Made by a program: the position numbers and the translations under genes. This document shows positions 1 to 6,499 of a stretch of 12,652 bases of DNA, piece after piece. The notes below the pieces were generated by a model. It saw only the letters and a program-made list of their open reading frames with translations. It had not been told where the DNA came from and ran no database searches. Origin of the DNA: Ignavibacteriales bacterium. GTDB taxonomy: Bacteria > Bacteroidota > Ignavibacteria > Ignavibacteriales > Ignavibacteriaceae. Within the stretch, counting starts at the first letter, position 1. Each line of letters begins with the position of its first letter. The stretch is from the NCBI GenBank assembly GCA_003142915.1, contig PLNZ01000357.1, forward strand, positions 14,509-27,160, written 5' to 3'.

Positions 1-1140
1 GTTGTCGAACCGGCTACAAAAGAGAAATATTCAAGATGCCCAAGAAATATTGCCCAGAAAGCAGCGGATTATCTTATCTCAACCGGAATTGCAGACACAG
101 CTTATTTTGGCCCTGAAGCTGAATTCTTTATCTTTGACGACGTACGTTTTGATTCAAAACCTAACGGCAGTTTTTATTTTGTAGATTCCATTGAAGGTAA
201 ATGGAATAGCGGACGTGATGAAAACCCGAACCTAGGCTATAAACCTCGTTATAAAGAAGGTTATTTTCCTGTTCCACCTACTGATTCTTTGATGAATTTA
301 CGTAATGAAATGGTAACTAATTTAATTAATGCCGGAATTGATGTAGAAGCACAGCACCACGAAGTTGCAAGCGGAGGTCAATGCGAAATTGATTTACGTT
401 TTGAGCCTTTGCTTAAAGCTGCAGATCAGCTCTTATTATTTAAGTACATTGTAAAAAATACCGCAAAGAAAAATAATATGACAGTCACTTATATGCCGAA
501 ACCTATCTTTGGTGATAACGGCAGCGGTATGCACGTACATGCAAGCCTTTGGAAGAAAGGTAAACCATTATTCTTTGGTACTGGTTATGCCGGATTAAGT
601 GAAATGGCTCTTTATTTTGCCGGTGGTTTATTGAAACATGCTGCATCTTTACTTGCTTTTACAAACCCGACAACAAATTCTTATAAGAGATTAGTCCCGG
701 GATTTGAAGCTCCTGTAAATCTTGCATATTCACAAAGAAATAGAAGCGCTTCAATCAGAATCCCTATGTATTCGGCAAATCCTAAAGCAAAAAGGCTTGA
801 ATTCAGATGTCCTGATCCATCTTGTAATCCATACCTGGCTTTTCCTGCTATCTTAATGGCTGGTTTGGATGGAGTCATAAACAGAATCGATCCGGGTCAA
901 CCGCTCGATAAAGATATTTATGATATGTCTCCTGAAGAACTGAAAGATGTTCCCTCAACACCGGGCAGCTTAGGTGAAGCATTAAAAGCACTTGCAGAAG
1001 ATCATGAATATTTGCTTAAAGGTGATGTATTTACTACAGATGTAATTGAAACCTGGATTGACTATAAAACCGAAAAAGAAATTAAACCAATGGCATTACA
1101 GCCTCATCCTTATGAATTTACATTATACTATGATGTTTAA
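1..1140 (+). CDS. glnA: Type I glutamine synthetase, 5'-truncated by the window edge
   Basis: Makes glutamine from glutamate, ammonia and ATP in the cytoplasm; the central enzyme of ammonium assimilation. The frame is open from base 1 to the TAA at 1138-1140 (379 codons). Against the usual ~470 residues of the family, about 90 N-terminal residues lie outside the window. Visible landmarks, in window residue numbers: GPEAEFF at 37-43 with two metal-binding Glu (39, 41), an HHEVA...GQCEID segment, GSGMHVHASL with the ammonia-site His, PGFEAPVNLAYSQRNRSA for ATP/glutamate binding, and RLEFRCPDPS. The segment ending in EGYFPVPPTDS resembles the GSI-beta insertion. Tyr307 in KDIYDM matches the position adenylylated in enterobacterial enzymes, so adenylylation control is possible (inference). 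An internal ATG at 289 is not the start, because homology continues upstream of it. A strong terminator follows. Identity is near certain. Confidence 0.97.
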   Translation, partial: VVEPATKEKYSRCPRNIAQKAADYLISTGIADTAYFGPEAEFFIFDDVRFDSKPNGSFYFVDSIEGKWNSGRDENPNLGYKPRYKEGYFPVPPTDSLMNLRNEMVTNLINAGIDVEAQHHEVASGGQCEIDLRFEPLLKAADQLLLFKYIVKNTAKKNNMTVTYMPKPIFGDNGSGMHVHASLWKKGKPLFFGTGYAGLSEMALYFAGGLLKHAASLLAFTNPTTNSYKRLVPGFEAPVNLAYSQRNRSASIRIPMYSANPKAKRLEFRCPDPSCNPYLAFPAILMAGLDGVINRIDPGQPLDKDIYDMSPEELKDVPSTPGSLGEALKALAEDHEYLLKGDVFTTDVIETWIDYKTEKEIKPMALQPHPYEFTLYYDV

Positions 1141-1162
1141 TTCTTTGAACTTTGCTTAAATG

Positions 1163-1199
1163 AAAAACAGGCGGACATTTTTGTCCGCCTGTTTTTTTT
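1163..1199 (+). terminator. Rho-independent terminator after glnA, probably bidirectional
   Basis: A perfect 9-bp GC-rich stem (CAGGCGGAC at 1168-1176 with GTCCGCCTG at 1183-1191) has a 6-base loop and an 8-base T run at 1192-1199. The A run at 1163-1167 gives the opposite strand five Ts after the same stem. It can therefore also end transcripts of the convergent minus-strand methyltransferase gene, which stops at 1271. Confidence 0.93.
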
Positions 1200-1270
1200 G
1201 CATTATATCAGTCAACTTCATTCCGGTTAAAAAAATGATTCTGCGTAAATAACATTGCAGTCGATAGGCT

Positions 1271-2704
1271 TTATTGAATTAAAATTTCCTGCGTCCGTTT
1301 AGCCCTTGGAAATCTACTTTTAATCCCTTCCTTTGTTACTACTGCGGTACCCAAAATAAAATCCTTATAATTAATTACACATTGTCCCAGTTCAAACACG
1401 TTATCTTTAATTGTTCCGCCTTCGAGATATTTTTTTAATTGCCCGGTGCTTTCAATAGTAATTATTTTTTTATAAATTTCATTCTGTAAGACCTGTGCAG
1501 CCTGTGTGTGTAAAATTATCTCTCCATTTTTATCAATCGTGCCGAACTTAGTTCCAATTCTTTCAAATAGTCCGGGATTATTATCATTCCAGCTATTATC
1601 TACAAAAAAGATATCATTTTTCTTAATAATATACCGGTAGTTTTCTAATACACTTTCGTCTATACCGAATTCATTGGATAACCCTTTTAGATAACTTCGG
1701 ATTTCTTTTCCCCAAGAGTGAATCAATTTAATAACCCTTTGTTTGGGGATTGATATCCCGGGTGAAATTGTGTCCCCCATTTTTTTAAGTTTTGCAATAA
1801 AGAAACCGTCTGAGTTAACTTCCCATGGTAAAATGCGCCTTGTCTTCGATAAATTTGGATCAAGTGTGGTACCATTATATGAAGTAAAGCCTTCGTGGGA
1901 TTTTACCGGTAATTCAATGTATTCCAATTCTATAGGATATTTTTTTAATGCTTTATCAATAATAAACTCATTCTCCTCAGGTGTTAAGGTGCAGGTGGAG
2001 TATACGACAGTTCCACCTGTCTTAACCATTTTTATTGCGGCAATAAGCAGCCGGAGTTGAAGATCGCCAAGCCTTTCAGCTATCTCCTGCGACCACCAAT
2101 TACTGATTTCTTCTTTCTTCTGAATAATACCTAACCCGCTGCAAGGCGCATCTACTAAAATTTTATCAAAGTAAGAATCGTAAATTTTGCTTAACCATTC
2201 TCCTTTAGTACTTATTACGCTTGTGTTCATTATATTCATACGATCTATATTATAAACCAGCATCTTTACCCGCTTAAGAGCAACTTCATTTGCAATAAGA
2301 GTTCCCTTATTGAGCATCATTTCAGAAATCTCTGTTGTTTTAGAGCCGGGGGCAGCACATAAATCCAGTACTGTTTCAAACTTTTGAGGGGACAATATTA
2401 GAGGAGGTATCATTGAGGAGAGTCCTTGTATATAATATTCACCGATTATGTGCTCAATTGTTTTTCCTAAAATATTATTCTCTTGTGTAACTTTTAAAGC
2501 GTTAGGTACTAACTCTATTTCCTCGGCTTTAATAGAATAATCGTTTTTTAGCTTTAAAATTAAATTTTTTGTATTAGTTTTTATCGTATTTACTCTGATA
2601 TATTGTGCCGGGTCCTGCTTTATATATTCAGAATAAACTTTTGCAGCTTCTTCGCCGTAGAGTGAGCTAATATACGAAAAAATATTGCCGCTAATTTCTA
2701 TCAA
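1271..2704 (-). CDS. NOL1/NOP2/Sun-family RNA (cytosine-5-)-methyltransferase (RsmB/RsmF type)
   Basis: SAM-dependent enzyme that methylates C5 of a cytosine in rRNA or tRNA. Motif I (SAM binding), DLCAAPGSKTT, is at residues 114-124; motif IV, DAPCSG, at 185-190 has Cys188; motif VI, YSTCTLTPEENE, at 235-246 has the second Cys, 238. These are the two cysteines of the family's covalent mechanism. The 477-residue length, the absence of an N-terminal NusB domain, and a C-terminal ~150-residue extension ending in a PUA-like stretch favour an RsmF/YebU- or Trm4-like architecture over true RsmB. The exact target base cannot be read from the sequence. The start is a TTG at 2704-2702: no ATG lies in the first 90 residues' proper context, and a TGA closes the frame seven codons upstream. 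An AAGG lies about 13 bases before it, a weak ribosome site. It begins 7 bases after the upstream gene's stop, so it is probably co-transcribed and translationally coupled. Confidence 0.9.
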   Translation of the reverse strand: MIEISGNIFSYISSLYGEEAAKVYSEYIKQDPAQYIRVNTIKTNTKNLILKLKNDYSIKAEEIELVPNALKVTQENNILGKTIEHIIGEYYIQGLSSMIPPLILSPQKFETVLDLCAAPGSKTTEISEMMLNKGTLIANEVALKRVKMLVYNIDRMNIMNTSVISTKGEWLSKIYDSYFDKILVDAPCSGLGIIQKKEEISNWWSQEIAERLGDLQLRLLIAAIKMVKTGGTVVYSTCTLTPEENEFIIDKALKKYPIELEYIELPVKSHEGFTSYNGTTLDPNLSKTRRILPWEVNSDGFFIAKLKKMGDTISPGISIPKQRVIKLIHSWGKEIRSYLKGLSNEFGIDESVLENYRYIIKKNDIFFVDNSWNDNNPGLFERIGTKFGTIDKNGEIILHTQAAQVLQNEIYKKIITIESTGQLKKYLEGGTIKDNVFELGQCVINYKDFILGTAVVTKEGIKSRFPRAKRTQEILIQ

Positions 2705-2711
2705 TCTGTTT

Positions 2712-3119
2712 TTAATACCTTGTCAGGTTTAATATTTTGAAAATATTATTGACAAATAAAGTTGAATCTTTACCGCCGGGGAAAGCTTTTTTATAATGTA
2801 GTTCGATTTGTTTGATGAGTTGATCAAGATAAGTTTCATACTTTTCAACAGTACTTTTTATTTCTAATTCCTTTTCGGGGATAGTGATTTTTAAAGGCTT
2901 ATTCCTATTTGAATATATAATGTATTTTGCCTTTAGATGGCTGTCAACATGAAGGAATAGATTTCCGTCGGTTGCCAATATTTCAAACAAACCGAAAAAT
3001 GAACCTCCGATTACAAGAGCTTTCCCGGGCATAGTAACTTCCCTGAAAGTTGTGGACGCAGCAAAATCATCAGGAAATGTCTTTAACCCTTCCTCTGAAA
3101 TTTTCTTAGTCCAGTTCAA
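2712..3119 (-). CDS. Conserved-looking hypothetical protein, 135 residues, uncertain start
   Basis: I do not recognise a family. It is a soluble-looking alpha/beta protein without signal peptide or membrane segment: a hydrophobic glycine-rich stretch (VIGGSFFGLFEIL, residues ~36-48), a likely beta segment (AKYIIYSN), then a charged probable helix (ELEIKSTVEKYETYLDQLIKQIELHYKKAF) near the C-terminus. The coordinates use the TTG at 3119-3117. However, the reading frame stays coding-like for seven more codons upstream (LTDKEFI), back to a CTG at 3140-3138 that has a well-spaced GGAG at 3150-3147. CTG may thus be the real start. Immediately before that CTG is an in-frame TAA closing a 10-codon leader from an ATG at 3173. 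It lies between bshA and the methyltransferase gene in one minus-strand run; its closeness to the latter suggests coupling. Function unknown. Confidence 0.75.
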   Translation of the reverse strand: MNWTKKISEEGLKTFPDDFAASTTFREVTMPGKALVIGGSFFGLFEILATDGNLFLHVDSHLKAKYIIYSNRNKPLKITIPEKELEIKSTVEKYETYLDQLIKQIELHYKKAFPGGKDSTLFVNNIFKILNLTRY

Positions 3120-3140
3120 GATAAATTCTTTATCGGTCAG

Positions 3141-3173
3141 TTAATTCTCCATGTATTTTTTTATAAAATTCAT
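3141..3173 (-). other. In-frame 10-codon leader ORF ending directly before the 135-residue gene
   Basis: On the minus strand an ATG at 3173-3171 opens MNFIKKYMEN and stops at TAA 3143-3141, in the same frame as the downstream gene and directly before its possible CTG start. A second ATG at 3152-3150 is in the same frame. No Shine-Dalgarno is visible before 3173. It may be the original N-terminus cut off by a nonsense change, or chance sequence holding the ribosome site. Confidence 0.35.
3145..3150 (-). promoter_or_regulatory. Shine-Dalgarno GGAGAA that points to a CTG start
   Basis: Minus-strand GGAG at 3150-3147 is followed by a 6-base spacer and CTG at 3140-3138, an ideal geometry. The same site is 27 bases from the TTG at 3119, too far to serve it directly. 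It is therefore the deciding evidence in the start-site question for the gene ending at 2712. Confidence 0.5.
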
Positions 3174-3209
3174 GATTATTTTTTTAATTGATCCGTATCA
3201 GAATACTCT

Positions 3210-4334
3210 TTAGAGTTCTAATATTTTTTTATAATAATCTTCATACATGGGAACTATAATTGATTTATCAAAAAGCTCTACGGCTCTTTTCCTTGAATTT
3301 TCGGAAAATAAAATTCGCTTTCTCTCATTTGTTAAAAGGTCAATACAATACTTTGCCATCCTGTTTATGTCGCCTATCTCTGCAATGAACCCCGTCTCAT
3401 TGTGGCGTACTAATTCCGGGAGCCCGCCTACACTTGAAGCTACAACAGGAATACCGCAAGCCATTGCTTCTAATGCAGCTAATCCAAAACTTTCAGATTG
3501 GGAGGGAATAAGAAACAAGTCGGCGGCATTCAATATTTCAACCAAGCCATCCTGTTTGCCTAAAAATTTAACCTGGTCGTAAAGATGGAGCTCCCTGCAT
3601 AATCGTTCGCATTCGGATCGATCCGGACCATCACCGACTAAAACAAGTTTTGACGGCACTTCTTTTAGTACTTGATCCAAAATTCTTATTGTATCAGGCA
3701 CTCTCTTTACAGGCCTGAAGTTAGAAGTGTGAACAATAATTTTTTCACCCTCCGGAGCAAGGTGTTCTCTGAATGCACAATCCTTTTGAGGGTGATAAAG
3801 TTCCGTATCAACAAAATTTGGAATTACCTGTATGTCCTTTTCAATCGCATAGTTAGTCAATGTCTTTTCTTTTAAAAACCGGGAAACGGCAGTTACTCCA
3901 TCACTTTGTTCCGTACTGAATTTTACTAATGGGAGGAAAGAGGGTTCCAGACCGACTAATGTTATATCGGTACCATGCAAAGTGGTGATAACTTTTATAT
4001 CACGTTTTTCTTTAAGTATTTGTTTCGCCAGATAGGCGCTGCTTGCATGGGGGATTGCATAGTGTACGTGAAGCAAATCTAATTTCTCATATAACGATAC
4101 TTCCACCATTTTGCTTGCAAGCGCTAAACTGTATAGTGGAAATTCGAATAATGGGTAACTGCTTAATTCGACTTCATGAAATACAACGTTCTCAACAAAA
4201 TTAGTTAATCGAAAAGGTAATGCATAGCTTATAAAATGAATTTGATGCCCTTTCTTTGCCAGAGCTTTTCCCAGCTCTGTTGCTATAACACCGCTTCCTC
4301 CGTATGTAGGATAACAGGTAATCCCTATCTTCAT
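3210..4334 (-). CDS. bshA: N-acetyl-alpha-D-glucosaminyl L-malate synthase (bacillithiol biosynthesis)
   Basis: GT4-family retaining glycosyltransferase with GT-B fold that transfers GlcNAc from UDP-GlcNAc to L-malate, the first step of bacillithiol synthesis in the cytoplasm. The N-terminus (residues 1-22, starting MKIGITCYPTYGGSGVIATE) is the family signature. Others are HVHYAIPHA (89-97), TLHGTDITLVG (118-128), IPNFVDTELY (171-180), HTSNFRPVKR (202-211), LVGDGPD (232-238), and the nucleotide-sugar E-x7-E pair Glu281/Glu289 in ESFGLAALEAMACG. Its 374 residues match the usual length. ATG start at 4334-4332 with a GGAA nearby. Neither bshB nor bshC is in the window, so the rest of the pathway must be elsewhere. 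It is the first gene of the minus-strand run, with a ~70-90-base gap to the next gene and no clear terminator there. Confidence 0.95.
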   Translation of the reverse strand: MKIGITCYPTYGGSGVIATELGKALAKKGHQIHFISYALPFRLTNFVENVVFHEVELSSYPLFEFPLYSLALASKMVEVSLYEKLDLLHVHYAIPHASSAYLAKQILKEKRDIKVITTLHGTDITLVGLEPSFLPLVKFSTEQSDGVTAVSRFLKEKTLTNYAIEKDIQVIPNFVDTELYHPQKDCAFREHLAPEGEKIIVHTSNFRPVKRVPDTIRILDQVLKEVPSKLVLVGDGPDRSECERLCRELHLYDQVKFLGKQDGLVEILNAADLFLIPSQSESFGLAALEAMACGIPVVASSVGGLPELVRHNETGFIAEIGDINRMAKYCIDLLTNERKRILFSENSRKRAVELFDKSIIVPMYEDYYKKILEL

Positions 4335-4386
4335 AAATTTCCGGTTTCTAACTAATTGAAATGATTAGATTTTTCTATAATAATCA

Positions 4387-4394
4387 CAAATATA
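4387..4394 (-). promoter_or_regulatory. Possible Bacteroidota-type -7 promoter element for bshA
   Basis: Minus-strand TATATTTG (4394-4387) fits the TAnnTTTG element known from Bacteroidota housekeeping promoters and lies 52 bases before the bshA ATG. No matching -33 TTTG is found at the right distance, and the region is so AT-rich that a chance match is likely. Confidence 0.25.
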
Positions 4395-4509
4395 ATCTAA
4401 ATTTTAAACATTATTTAATTTTAAATATTTCAATTATTGCATTTGCTTTTAATCACCTGTAATTTATAATTTTTTAATAATAATCAATTGGAAATACTAA
4501 GCTAATAGG

Positions 4510-4526
4510 GTATTTTTAAAAAATAC
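4510..4526. repeat. Perfect 8-bp inverted repeat next to a -35 box
   Basis: GTATTTTT and AAAAATAC flank a single central A. The palindrome ends one base before the TTGACA at 4528, in the divergent bshA/kinase spacer. The position would suit an operator or an UP-like element; its AT-only core makes chance a real alternative. Confidence 0.45.
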
Positions 4527-4527
4527 T

Positions 4528-4556
4528 TTGACAAGCGAAATCCGGGATTCTATTAA
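4528..4556 (+). promoter_or_regulatory. Sigma70-like promoter for the kinase/reductase pair
   Basis: Perfect -35 TTGACA at 4528-4533, a 17-base spacer, and TATTAA at 4551-4556 (four of six matches to the -10 consensus). Transcription would begin near 4563, leaving a leader of about 64 bases before the ATG at 4627. It faces away from bshA, so the 292-base spacer 4335-4626 is a divergent regulatory region with no gene in it. Confidence 0.6.
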
Positions 4557-4626
4557 CAAAATCAATATAACGTAAAGAAGAATTGCTCGGGTTCGGTATA
4601 AATCAATTTTTGCTGAGGGCTTTTAG

Positions 4627-5514
4627 ATGCGAATGCTTGTAATAGGGCATACCGTTGAGGATCATGTTTACTTAAACGGTGAAGATATAATTAAACCGGG
4701 TGGAATATTTTATACGGCTCTTGGCTTGAAGAACTTTATTGATAAAGAAGATACCATATCGCTGAATACTTTTGTACAGAAAGAAAATTATTATTTATTT
4801 GCCGGAGTATATGAAGGAATGGGGAAAGATTATCTGAAATATGTTGAAAGAATTCCTAAGGTATATCTGACGCTGCATGATTTTAAAGAACGGGGCGAAA
4901 CCTATGAAAGTGTTTCACAAAATCTTGATATCGATATAAAAGACTTAAATTCATTCGATGGGATTCTTCTCAATATGATAACCGGATTTGATATTACACT
5001 AAATCAGTTGAAAGAAATCAGGCATGTTTATAATGGGTTTATATTCATGGATGTTCACACTCTTTCCCGCGGCCTGGATGAAAATCTTAAAAGGAATTTC
5101 AGGCCGGTTCCGAATGTTGACGAATGGTTATCTTCTGTTGATATCCTTCAGGCGAATGTGAATGAATTGAAAACACTTAGCAATAAGCGGAATGAAAAAG
5201 ATGCGGCAGAGGAGATATTAAGATACGGGGTAAAAATATTTATTTTAACCAAAGGAGAAATAGGTGCAAAAGTTTATATGCTTGATAATAATGAAATAAT
5301 TTCGATATTTAAGTCATCGATTAAAATCGAGAATAAAAATATGTTAGGATGCGGTGATATTTTTGGTGCAGTATTTTTTTATACATATATTAAAACGAAA
5401 GATCTGTGTAAATCGTTGGAATTAGCCAATACTGCTGCGGGCTATACAGCTTCTTATGAAAATTTAAATGCATTTAATGATCTAAAAAAAGATGTTTTCA
5501 CACGATATAATTAA
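4627..5514 (+). CDS. PfkB/ribokinase-family carbohydrate kinase
   Basis: Probably phosphorylates a sugar or nucleoside with ATP in the cytoplasm; the substrate cannot be told. Fold signatures: PGG at residues 24-26 (the N-terminal substrate-site glycines), LQANVNEL at 174-181 with the NxxE pair Asn177/Glu180, LTKGEIGA at 207-214, and GCGD at 241-244, whose Asp244 is the expected catalytic base next to the anion hole. In the second PfkB signature the usual DTxGAGD reads NMLGCGD, so the Asp-Thr is replaced, which marks a divergent subfamily. At 295 residues it is about normal length. Start: ATG 4627 with GAGGG at 4615-4619 (7-base spacing); an ATG two codons later (4633) is the alternative. First gene of a pair with the overlapping reductase, which suggests that both act in one sugar or sugar-nucleotide route. 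Confidence 0.85.
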   Translation: MRMLVIGHTVEDHVYLNGEDIIKPGGIFYTALGLKNFIDKEDTISLNTFVQKENYYLFAGVYEGMGKDYLKYVERIPKVYLTLHDFKERGETYESVSQNLDIDIKDLNSFDGILLNMITGFDITLNQLKEIRHVYNGFIFMDVHTLSRGLDENLKRNFRPVPNVDEWLSSVDILQANVNELKTLSNKRNEKDAAEEILRYGVKIFILTKGEIGAKVYMLDNNEIISIFKSSIKIENKNMLGCGDIFGAVFFYTYIKTKDLCKSLELANTAAGYTASYENLNAFNDLKKDVFTRYN

Positions 5515-6403
5515 GAAAAGAATTTTAGTAATAGGCGCTAACGGAATGCTTGGCCAGCGTGTTATAAGGTTTTATTCAAAACAGGAAAATGTTGAACTGC
5601 TTGGGAGTTCAATTGAACCTGAACCGGTTTATAAGAATACCGAATATGTATGCTGCGATTTATCAAAAAGAGAAAGTGTAAAAAAAGTTGTTTACGATTT
5701 CTATCCGGATTTTATTATCAACACTGCTGCATATACAAATGTTGATAAATGCGAGGTTGAAAGAGAAACTGCCTGGAAAACAAATGTAAAAGGCGTTGAA
5801 TATATTGCAGAAGTCTGCCGGGTAGTAGATGCTCATTTTATTCATATCTCTACCGATTATATTTTTGACGGGACAAAGGGACCTTATGATGAAACAGCCA
5901 TACCTAATCCATTGGGCTATTACGGCAGAACAAAGCTTGCAAGTGAAAACGCTTTGAAAATAAGCGGCTCAATTTATACAATTTTAAGAACGAACGTTCT
6001 TTACGGTATCGCAGAAAGCCGCCCTGATTTTGTAAGATGGCTCGTTAATACTATTCGTAAAAGTGAAAAAGTTAGGATAGTGATCGACCAGATAAACAAC
6101 CCTACATTTATAGATGATCTTGTTCAAGCCATAAGTAAAGCCGTAGAATTTAACAAACAAGGAATTTATAATATCGGCGGTAAGGAATTCCTCTCCCGTT
6201 ATGACTTTTCATTAAAAATAGCAGATTATTTTAATCTTGATAAAAATCTTATCTTACCAATAAAAACAAGTGAATTGAACCAGCCTGCACAGCGTCCTCT
6301 GAAATCAGGATTAATTACACTAAAGGCGGAAACCGAGCTCGATTACAAACCTCTATCGGTTATTGAATCCCTTGCAATGATGAAAAAAGAGTTATCATTA
6401 TAG
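5492..6403 (+). CDS. RmlD-like NAD(P)-dependent sugar-nucleotide reductase (extended SDR)
   Basis: Extended short-chain dehydrogenase of the dTDP-4-dehydrorhamnose reductase (RmlD_sub_bind) superfamily. The Rossmann motif GANGMLG is at residues 15-21, INTAAYTNVDKCE in the 70s-80s, STDYIFDG at 120-127 contributes the catalytic Ser/Thr region, and YGRTK gives the Tyr144-x3-Lys148 dyad. NNPTFIDDL and IYNIGG, typical of the substrate-binding half, follow. The 303-residue length fits. The ATG at 5492 lies inside the kinase gene, a 23-base overlap; no usable later start exists before the Rossmann motif, so the overlap looks real and implies translational coupling. No rmlA, rmlB or rmlC is beside it, so a true rhamnose role is unproven; related enzymes and MAT2B-like proteins share these motifs. 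Confidence 0.85.
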   Translation: MFSHDIIKKRILVIGANGMLGQRVIRFYSKQENVELLGSSIEPEPVYKNTEYVCCDLSKRESVKKVVYDFYPDFIINTAAYTNVDKCEVERETAWKTNVKGVEYIAEVCRVVDAHFIHISTDYIFDGTKGPYDETAIPNPLGYYGRTKLASENALKISGSIYTILRTNVLYGIAESRPDFVRWLVNTIRKSEKVRIVIDQINNPTFIDDLVQAISKAVEFNKQGIYNIGGKEFLSRYDFSLKIADYFNLDKNLILPIKTSELNQPAQRPLKSGLITLKAETELDYKPLSVIESLAMMKKELSL

Positions 6404-6425
6404 ATTACAATCATTTTGATATTTA

Positions 6426-6433
6426 TATTTTTG
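6426..6433 (+). promoter_or_regulatory. Possible Bacteroidota-type -7 element before the DUF5916 gene
   Basis: TATTTTTG fits TAnnTTTG and is about 66 bases before the ATG at 6500. No -33 TTTG lies at the expected distance. The 96-base gap 6404-6499 otherwise shows only AT-rich sequence and no clear terminator for the upstream pair. Confidence 0.2.
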
Positions 6434-6499
6434 AAATTTTACTTGTACCCCTCCAACCTTTTTAGAATATACCAAGTCTAACGTTTAAAAAGAAAGTGC

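Noticed and set aside
2..184. A 60-residue ORF in frame 2 at the left edge
   Set aside because: Frame 1 over the same bases encodes clear glutamine synthetase sequence, so this is a shadow frame.
289..1140. Taking the glnA start as the ATG at 289
   Set aside because: Conserved family residues, including GPEAEFF, are encoded in the same frame upstream, back to base 1.
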